Of a stretch of 10,470 bases of DNA, positions 4,967-10,470 are shown piece by piece; position 1 is the first letter of the stretch; every line of letters starts with the position of its first letter. The stretch spans positions 1-10,470 of the forward strand of contig JAFGIT010000344.1 of NCBI GenBank assembly GCA_016929465.1. The letters are read 5' to 3'. The notes below the pieces were generated by a model, which saw only the letters and a program-made list of their open reading frames with translations, did not search any database and was not told the origin of the DNA. Origin of the DNA: Candidatus Coatesiibacteriota bacterium (GTDB taxonomy: Bacteria > B130-G9). A program made the position numbers and the translations under genes.

Positions 4967-7598
4967 ATTAAGAGACCTTTTCCTTAGATATTTTTCCGAG
5001 CGAGAGCACAGATTGGTGCGATCAGCTCCGCTCATACCAGCAACCGACCCCACACTGCTCTTCACGATTGCAGGGATGGTCCCGTTCAAGGACGTGTTCC
5101 TCGGTAAGGACAAACGGGCCTACACCAGGGCAACATCATGCCAGAAGTGTCTCAGGGTGTCGGGTAAGCACAACGACCTGGAACAGGTCGGCTACACCCT
5201 CAGACACAGCACCTTCTTCGAGATGCTGGGCAACTTCTCATTTGGGGATTACTTCAAGGAAAAGGCTATTGAGTTCGGCTGGGAGTTTATGGTCGAGTTC
5301 GCTGGAGTTCCGGTTGATAGGATGTGGGTCTCGGTTTATGAGGAAGACGACGAGGCAAGACGGCTCTGGGAAAAGATTGGGATGAATCCGGACCGGATAG
5401 TGGGTCTCGGCAAAGACGACAATTTCTGGGCGATGGGCGATGTCGGCCCATGCGGTCCATGTAGCGAGATGTTCTTCGATTTTGGAGAGGAAGCGGGTTG
5501 CGGAAAGCCTGATTGCGCACCTGGCTGCGATTGTGACCGCTTCACCGAGATCTGGAATCACGTCTTCATGCAATATAACCGTGACGCAAATGGCACTCTA
5601 AATCCGCTTCCTGCACCGTCAGTTGACACTGGAATGGGACTCGAGCGACTAGCCTGCGTCTGCCAGGGCAAGAGCTCGATCTTCGAATGCGATCTCTTCA
5701 CTTCGATTCAGCGGGGCTTGAGCGAGCTCAGCGGAGTGCCAATCACAGGCAAGGGACAGGAAGGCATCGCCTTCCGCGCAATATCGGACCACATCAGGTC
5801 GCACTGCTTCCTGCTCGCAGACGGCATAATGCCGTCGAACGAGGGCCGCGGTTACGTCTTGCGGCGGTTGATCCGGAGGGCAAACCGATTCGGTCAGAAC
5901 CTGAACCTGCACGATCCGTTCCTCTATAAGTTGGCCGGCGAGGTGATCTCGCAGATGGGAGATGCCTATCCTGAGCTCAAGACTCAGCAGGAGATGATAA
6001 CTCGCGTCATTAAGAGCGAGGAGGAGCGCTTCCACAACACTCTGAACCGAGCGCTGCCGTTGGTCATGGAGCACGTCGAGGAGGTCAAGCAGGCCGGGGG
6101 AACCGCCCTAGATGGCGAGAAGGTCTTTTCTTTCTACGACACATTCGGCTTCCCGATTGACCTCGTGAGAGATATAGCCAAGGAGAATGGATTGGTCCTG
6201 GACGAAGCTGGCTTCTCGGCCGCTATGACGAAGCAGAAGGAGCGTGCCAGGGCTGCTATGAAGGCCGCCGGCGACGAGCACATTCCGGATGAACTGAAGG
6301 GAATATGCACGAGATTTCGAAGAGACATAGAGTGTGGAGAGCTAACGCTCCCGATTGCATTGCTCTATGGCCAGGATAATGGTCGAAGAAGCACCATAGA
6401 ATCCGCTTCGAAGGGTACCGAGGTGGAGATAGTCCTCGATGAGAGCCCCTTCTACGCCGAATCGGGCGGGCAGGTCTCAGACACGGGATACATGAGGACC
6501 GAAAAAGCCGCTGTTCGTGTAAAGAGCGTAGAGAAGTTCGCCCATGGTGCATTCCTACACAGGGGCATCGTCGAGACAGGTACGATTTCAGTGGGGGACT
6601 ACGTCACGTGCGAGGTCGATTGGATAAGACGCGCCGCGATCGAACGCAGCCACAGCGCAACGCATCTATTGCACAATGCTTTGAGGTCTATCCTCGGGGA
6701 GCACGTGAAGCAATCCGGCTCATTGGTCGAGCCAGACAGGCTTCGCTTCGACTTTACCCACTTCGGGCCCCCATCCGAAAGGGAGATCTCGATGATCGAA
6801 TCACTCGTGAACGAGCGGATACGTGAAGACTCAGAGGTTATAACGAGCGAGATGGCATTCGAAGAGGCCGTCGATCAGGGCGCACTTGCCTTTTTTGGCG
6901 AGAAGTATGGCGATCGCGTCCGTATGGTGAACGCAGGCGGCTTCAGCAAGGAGCTCTGTGGAGGAACGCACATCGATCGCACTGGTGAAATCGGTCTTTT
7001 CAGAATACTCAGCACCGGCAGCATCTCGGCCGGCGTTCGTCGTATGGAAGCTCTGACAGGTGAGAAAGCCCTAGAATACGACAACCACAAGTTGGGCCTC
7101 TTGAAGGACCTCGGCGAGCTACTCAAGTCACCACAGGAAAGCGTCATTGAGCGAGTGACTTTGCTCCTCGAGGAGGCGAAGGCCCTGCGTCATGAGTGCG
7201 ACCGGCTCAAGGACCTCTCCATCAACAAAAGAGTCCTGGATCTAATTAACGGCGCCGAAGACCTGGGTGAGACCAGACTCATCGCCGCAAACCTGGGTGA
7301 TGAGCGAGTTGATTTCCTGCGCAAGGTCTCTGACAGGCTGAAGGAAGATGGCTTCAGCGGCGTCTCCGTACTCGCCGCGAGTGACGGCAAGAAAGTGATT
7401 CTGATATGTTCTGTAAGTGAAGACTTGACAAATAGGCTCGATGCAGGCCATATCATAAGAGAAGTTTCTGCGAAAGTCGGCGGAAGCGGCGGCGGGCGCA
7501 AGGATTTCGCCCAGGCGGGTGGCTCGCGCCCGGAGCAGCTTGATGAGGCGCTTTCGCATGCTAAGGATGTTGTTCAAAACCTTTTGGCAAAGAAATAG
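4950..7598 (+). CDS. alaS: Alanyl-tRNA synthetase
   Basis: This 882-residue class II synthetase charges tRNA-Ala with alanine and is full length for bacteria (E. coli AlaS is 876). The catalytic core has the expected early segment H-N-D-L-E-Q-V-G with R-H-S-T-F-F-E-M-L-G-N-F-S-F-G-D-Y (class II motif 2 region) and the motif 3 segment G-Y-V-L-R-R-L-I-R-R. The editing domain carries the zinc site H-S-A-T-H (568-572) and C-G-G-T-H (670-674), so removal of mischarged Ser and Gly should be intact. The C-terminal domain ends with G-G-S-G-G-G-R and a typical C-Ala tail. An unusual but not unique element is a Cys cluster (C184, C189, C193, C195) before E-I-W-N, which could bind a metal. It overlaps recX and is followed 11 bases later by the transglycosylase gene, so it is probably co-transcribed with both. 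Confidence 0.98.
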   Translation: MKTAHELRDLFLRYFSEREHRLVRSAPLIPATDPTLLFTIAGMVPFKDVFLGKDKRAYTRATSCQKCLRVSGKHNDLEQVGYTLRHSTFFEMLGNFSFGDYFKEKAIEFGWEFMVEFAGVPVDRMWVSVYEEDDEARRLWEKIGMNPDRIVGLGKDDNFWAMGDVGPCGPCSEMFFDFGEEAGCGKPDCAPGCDCDRFTEIWNHVFMQYNRDANGTLNPLPAPSVDTGMGLERLACVCQGKSSIFECDLFTSIQRGLSELSGVPITGKGQEGIAFRAISDHIRSHCFLLADGIMPSNEGRGYVLRRLIRRANRFGQNLNLHDPFLYKLAGEVISQMGDAYPELKTQQEMITRVIKSEEERFHNTLNRALPLVMEHVEEVKQAGGTALDGEKVFSFYDTFGFPIDLVRDIAKENGLVLDEAGFSAAMTKQKERARAAMKAAGDEHIPDELKGICTRFRRDIECGELTLPIALLYGQDNGRRSTIESASKGTEVEIVLDESPFYAESGGQVSDTGYMRTEKAAVRVKSVEKFAHGAFLHRGIVETGTISVGDYVTCEVDWIRRAAIERSHSATHLLHNALRSILGEHVKQSGSLVEPDRLRFDFTHFGPPSEREISMIESLVNERIREDSEVITSEMAFEEAVDQGALAFFGEKYGDRVRMVNAGGFSKELCGGTHIDRTGEIGLFRILSTGSISAGVRRMEALTGEKALEYDNHKLGLLKDLGELLKSPQESVIERVTLLLEEAKALRHECDRLKDLSINKRVLDLINGAEDLGETRLIAANLGDERVDFLRKVSDRLKEDGFSGVSVLAASDGKKVILICSVSEDLTNRLDAGHIIREVSAKVGGSGGGRKDFAQAGGSRPEQLDEALSHAKDVVQNLLAKK

Positions 7599-7602
7599 GA
7601 GC
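7597..7602 (+). promoter_or_regulatory. Shine-Dalgarno for the lytic transglycosylase gene
   Basis: AGGAGC overlaps the alaS stop codon (TAG at 7596-7598) and ends 7 bases before the ATG at 7610. This supports that start and coupling to alaS. Confidence 0.65.
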
Positions 7603-7609
7603 AAGGCTG

Positions 7610-8335
7610 ATGCGACCTAAGCGGGGGATGCGAGGGCTTTCGGCGCAACTGCTTCTGGCGGTATTCCTTTCACTAGTTTTTACTGCGACGTTTTCGATTG
7701 GCGAGCTCGCTAGTATTCCCGGCGATGACGGCGTCATACGAATAGTCCCCAAAAGCGAAGTAGTTTCTAAGACTTCGTTGACAAAATTCGACGCATCTCA
7801 GAAATCTCGCTACTGGGATTTCGATGGTCGGAGACCCACTTTCTCGCAGCTTAGCGCGATGATCAAGGCAACCGCGATTAGGCATGGATTGGACCCGGCG
7901 TTCGTGATGGCGCTTATAAAGGTCGAATCCAACTTCAATCCGTATGCTTTATCGTGCAAGGGTGCGAGAGGTTTGATGCAGCTGATACCTTCCACCGCAA
8001 ACATGTATGGGCTCAAGAATTACTACGATCCGGTGGCCAACGTGGATGCTGGTGTCAGGCATCTCAAGATGCTATTCCGGAGGTACGACCACGATATCGA
8101 TCTCATCCTGGCGGCGTATAATGCAGGTTCTGGAGCTGTGGAGCGGCACGGCGGGGTCCCACCGTACGATGAGACTCTAAGATTCATCAAGAAGGTCAAG
8201 GCTGCCTATCGATTCTTCGGAGGGGAAGTCAAGCTCGCGGAGCGCATCGGGACATTCTCCGGATCAGGGGGGCTGTATCGATCCGTTAAGGATGACGGGA
8301 CGATAATCATACGCGAGTTTCCTGGCAAACGGTAG
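7610..8335 (+). CDS. Secreted lytic transglycosylase, SLT domain
   Basis: This 241-residue exported enzyme should cleave peptidoglycan between MurNAc and GlcNAc, leaving 1,6-anhydroMurNAc ends. A signal peptide is seen at about residues 1-30: basic M-R-P-K-R-G-M-R, then a hydrophobic core through F-T-A-T-F-S. The SLT domain spans about 80-200, with catalytic E106 in V-E-S-N-F-N-P, G-A-R-G-L-M-Q-L-I-P-S-T-A (118-130) and A-A-Y-N-A-G (168-173). It closely fits the MltC/Slt70-type catalytic fold. Short beta-like stretches flank the domain: G-D-D-G-V-I-R-I near 38-45 and L-Y-R-S-V-K-D-D-G-T-I near 222-232. They resemble the DUF4124-type motif often attached to such enzymes. The gene sits 11 bases after alaS and 26 bases before the YidD-like gene. 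A role in passing pili or other envelope machines through the wall is possible given the pilus ATPase in the same run, but that is inference. Confidence 0.92.
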   Translation: MRPKRGMRGLSAQLLLAVFLSLVFTATFSIGELASIPGDDGVIRIVPKSEVVSKTSLTKFDASQKSRYWDFDGRRPTFSQLSAMIKATAIRHGLDPAFVMALIKVESNFNPYALSCKGARGLMQLIPSTANMYGLKNYYDPVANVDAGVRHLKMLFRRYDHDIDLILAAYNAGSGAVERHGGVPPYDETLRFIKKVKAAYRFFGGEVKLAERIGTFSGSGGLYRSVKDDGTIIIREFPGKR

Positions 8336-8361
8336 CTCTCTTATATCTCCGGGGTGCCGAG

Positions 8362-8811
8362 ATGCTCAATTTCGGGGAATGCTTCTCTTCCTCTTTCAAT
8401 AGGCCTGGCCTGGGATTCTCGGTGGTCGTTCTCGCGTTGATACTCGGCTGCAATTCGCTTGCTGGGGATATCGCGTCGCAAACACTCTCCGACGACGAAA
8501 AAGCACCCAGAGCGCCTGTCTGCTGCAAGTTGATAGGCCTATATCAAAGGGCTATCTCTCCGATTGGAGCGAATTCGTGCCGCATGAATCCATCCTGCTC
8601 GGAATACTCACGTCAGGCTTTTGCGAGATATGGCTTTGCACGCGGCATGCTTCTCACAACGGACAGGCTGATGCGAGACACGTTTTTCTCGGGATCGGAT
8701 TACCCCTTGACCTTCGTGGGCGGGAAGTGGCTATATCACGACCCATTGTCGGAGAACACGTTCTGGTGGAGCAGATATAAGGGTAGGACAGTTGTCGGAC
8801 ATAAGGAATGA
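8362..8811 (+). CDS. YidD-domain protein with lipoprotein-like export signal
   Basis: Residues 54-106 match the YidD family: C-C-K-L-I-G-L-Y-Q-R-A-I-S-P, then C-R-M-N-P-S-C-S-E-Y (73-82), R-Y-G-F-A-R-G (89-95) and D-R-L-M-R-D. Canonical YidD is a small peripheral protein on the cytoplasmic face that helps YidC insert membrane proteins. This one differs. It starts with about 29 residues that look like an export signal (hydrophobic 17-29) ending I-L-G-C, a fair lipobox with Cys at 30. It also has a C-terminal extension (107-149) rich in aromatics, with Y-H-D-P and N-T-F-W-W. It also lacks the C-H-P that usually ends the domain. It may therefore act in the periplasm or on a membrane, with an unknown role. 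The start is the only ATG ahead of the signal; its ribosome site (GGGG at 8351-8354) is weak. It overlaps the kinase gene by 20 bases and follows the transglycosylase gene closely. Confidence 0.85.
   Translation: MLNFGECFSSSFNRPGLGFSVVVLALILGCNSLAGDIASQTLSDDEKAPRAPVCCKLIGLYQRAISPIGANSCRMNPSCSEYSRQAFARYGFARGMLLTTDRLMRDTFFSGSDYPLTFVGGKWLYHDPLSENTFWWSRYKGRTVVGHKE
8779..8788 (+). promoter_or_regulatory. Ribosome binding site that decides the TTG start of the kinase gene
   Basis: The purine-rich AAGGGTAGGA lies inside the yidD-like gene, with its AAGGG part 8 bases before TTG at 8792. The first in-frame ATG is near 8954, inside the Cys-rich domain, so this TTG gives the only start that keeps the domain whole. 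Confidence 0.5.
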
Positions 8812-10470
8812 TCCAGAGCTTCCCGAGTGCTGGGAGATAAGGCAATGCAAAGCCACAGAATGCCCTCTCTATGGAAAATCGGGAGTAGCATGCTGGCTGG
8901 TTGACAACTCGCTTTGCGAGGGCAGAGGCCGCCCATTCGAAGACAGGTTCCTGATGATCTGCTCTCGATGCCCGGCATACCTCGAGGTGAGGAAGAGGGC
9001 AGAAGGGCGCCGTATCGCCGACAAGACGATACTGGCTACATTCGATAGGATGGTCAACAACCTCTACTCCTATCACATATCACTCAAGGAGACCAACAGG
9101 ATACTCGCCCAGAAGATATCCACGCTGCGTTCCGTCCAGGATGTGAGCGAGGCTCTACTGGGACCATTCAATAGAGATGAAGTGCTTTATATGGTGCTGA
9201 CCGCACTGACGGCTGGCGAGGGCTTTGGCTTCAATAGAGCGTTTCTATTCCTCGCTGATGAAGTCAGGGGGATGCTCTCCGGAGAACTGGCAGTCGGCCC
9301 CTCGGACCATGAGGAGGCGACGCGGATCTGGGGCCGTCTATCTGATGAGAAGAGGCCACTGAAGGAGCTTCTACGGTCACACGGCGACAACGGGCGCAAA
9401 AACAAGATAAGCAAGAAGGTTCGAGCGATTGAATTCCCTATAGAGGATCGGAGCAATGTGCTCGTTCAGTCCTTGCTGGAGAATCGGACCATAAATGTCC
9501 CCGATGTCTCGTCTGACGAGCGTTCATGGAAAGTAGCCGCGGGAATAGAGACGGAGGCTTTCGCCGTATTCCCATTGGTTAAGGACCAGCGGCGCATCGG
9601 CGCGATCGTGGTCGATAACTTCGTCACCCGGGCCCCGATCCTCGACGAAGACCTCGAGCCACTGGCTCCTTTCACTTCATTTGCATCGATTGCGATAGAC
9701 TCCGCATCCCTTCACGACAAGCTGCAACAGCAGGTAGTCGAGCTGGGCAGTGCTCATAAAAGGCTGCGCAGCCAGAGACAGATCATCGCCAGATCGGAGC
9801 AGCTCGCTGAGATGGGGCGCCTGACCGCGGACCTCGCACACGAGATAAGGAATCCGATGACGCTTATTGGCGGGTTCGCGAGGGTGCTAAGCCGCAAATT
9901 GCCCAAAGGAAGCGACCTTCACAAAAAGGCCGAGATAATCGTGGATGAGATAACGAGGTTAGAGGCACTGCTAACCGATGCATTGAAGATCGCGAAGGAT
10001 GAGAAGCCGCGTCTGGAGCCCGAAAATGTCAATTTCCTTGTGATGGAAGTCCTGAATCTGATCTCATCAGAGTGCAAGAAGCAATCGATACGTGTAATAA
10101 AGAAACTCGACAATGGTCTTCCAACGATAATGGTTGACAGATATAAGCTGAAAGAGGTTCTAATTAACCTGCTGCAGAATGCGATGCAATCAATGCCCGA
10201 TGGCGGCATAATAACAGTTGCATCCGTTCAGCGGGACGGCAATCTTCTTCTGGAGATCGCTGACACAGGTGTTGGAATAGAGGAAAGCGAACTGGACAAG
10301 ATCTTCAACCCATTCTATACGTCGAGGCCCGGAGGCACGGGACTCGGGCTCTCTCTGGCGAACCGTATCATCGAGATGATGTCCGGCCGGATATCGGTCG
10401 AAAGCAGGATGGGCCAAGGATCGAAATTCACTTTGATGCTTCCTTTGAAAACCGTCGGAACCGGAAATGG
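8792..10470 (+). CDS. Soluble sensor histidine kinase: Cys-rich N-terminus, GAF, HisKA, HATPase (3' end outside window)
   Basis: The open frame gives 559 residues and continues past the window edge. The chosen start is TTG at 8792, behind a ribosome site. Residues 13-60 form a Cys/Trp domain: C13-W, C19, C24-P, C34-W, C42, C57 and C60-P, resembling the 'two-CW' domain and likely to bind a metal or sense redox. A helical linker (~67-113) leads to a GAF domain (~116-305), then a probable coiled coil (~306-345). The HisKA motif H-E-I-R-N-P carries phospho-acceptor H350, with E351 and N354 as in phosphatase-competent kinases. The ATPase has the N box with N463, D-T-G-V-G (491-495), F-N-P-F-Y-T and G-T-G-L-G-L. 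All catalytic motifs are present. There are no membrane helices, so it should sense a cytoplasmic signal. The HATPase domain is nearly finished at the edge; a receiver domain or partner regulator may follow. Confidence 0.9.
   Translation, partial: MSDIRNDPELPECWEIRQCKATECPLYGKSGVACWLVDNSLCEGRGRPFEDRFLMICSRCPAYLEVRKRAEGRRIADKTILATFDRMVNNLYSYHISLKETNRILAQKISTLRSVQDVSEALLGPFNRDEVLYMVLTALTAGEGFGFNRAFLFLADEVRGMLSGELAVGPSDHEEATRIWGRLSDEKRPLKELLRSHGDNGRKNKISKKVRAIEFPIEDRSNVLVQSLLENRTINVPDVSSDERSWKVAAGIETEAFAVFPLVKDQRRIGAIVVDNFVTRAPILDEDLEPLAPFTSFASIAIDSASLHDKLQQQVVELGSAHKRLRSQRQIIARSEQLAEMGRLTADLAHEIRNPMTLIGGFARVLSRKLPKGSDLHKKAEIIVDEITRLEALLTDALKIAKDEKPRLEPENVNFLVMEVLNLISSECKKQSIRVIKKLDNGLPTIMVDRYKLKEVLINLLQNAMQSMPDGGIITVASVQRDGNLLLEIADTGVGIEESELDKIFNPFYTSRPGGTGLGLSLANRIIEMMSGRISVESRMGQGSKFTLMLPLKTVGTGN

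Noticed and set aside
5649-6074. 141-residue open frame on the - strand inside alaS
   Set aside because: alaS coding is certain here, and the reverse frame shows no domain or start signal.
7425-7456. TTGACA with a downstream TATCAT inside alaS, as a promoter for the transglycosylase gene
   Set aside because: The spacer is 20 bases, too long for a usual sigma70 promoter, and it sits inside coding sequence where such matches are common.
8654-9076. 140-residue open frame on the - strand across the yidD/kinase junction
   Set aside because: Both genes on the + strand have clear family motifs over this span. The reverse frame has none and is rich in Arg, Pro and Ser, as shadows usually are.
1-10470. 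Mobile elements, CRISPR arrays, toxin-antitoxin or defence genes
   Set aside because: I saw no transposase or integrase motifs, no spaced repeats and no defence domains. The genes are housekeeping or envelope types in consistent orientation.

Overview
The window is a gene-dense, moderately GC-rich bacterial chromosome segment in which every supported gene lies on the + strand. The TGA and TAG stops fit the standard bacterial code. The AlaS carries a Cys-rich insert before its conserved E-I-W-N motif, and the last gene begins with a Cys/Trp-rich domain resembling the 'two-CW' domain. A PilT/PilU ATPase sits beside recX and alaS. From memory, this combination is most familiar from Desulfobacterota (former Deltaproteobacteria) and neighbouring lineages. 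That placement is an inference and was not tested by any search.

Region 1 (1-3079) holds the 3' end of a UbiA-family prenyltransferase, a family-2 glycosyltransferase of the dolichyl/polyprenyl-phosphate sugar synthase type, and a large polytopic GT-C-like glycosyltransferase. The last two fit a donor/acceptor pair: the GT2 loads a sugar onto a polyprenyl phosphate inside the membrane, and the GT-C enzyme transfers it on the outer face. They lie in the same reading frame, separated by one TGA and seven codons.

Region 2 (3080-8335) starts with a 140-base gap holding a plausible sigma70-type promoter. It continues with a type IV pilus retraction ATPase (PilT/PilU family), recX, alaS (overlapping recX by 17 bases) and a secreted SLT-family lytic transglycosylase 11 bases after alaS. 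The tight spacing suggests one long transcript that mixes motility, recombination control, translation and cell-wall genes.

Region 3 (8336-10470) has a YidD-domain protein with an N-terminal lipoprotein-like signal, which is not the cytoplasmic form of canonical YidD. It overlaps by 20 bases a soluble sensor histidine kinase (Cys-rich N-terminus, GAF, HisKA, HATPase) that starts at TTG and runs off the window. The slt-yidD-kinase run is the least ordinary part of the window.

I found no tRNA, rRNA, CRISPR array, insertion sequence or convincing terminator. Most of the window is ordinary. I see no clearly new multi-gene system, but the exported YidD-like protein and the Cys-rich kinase merit follow-up.
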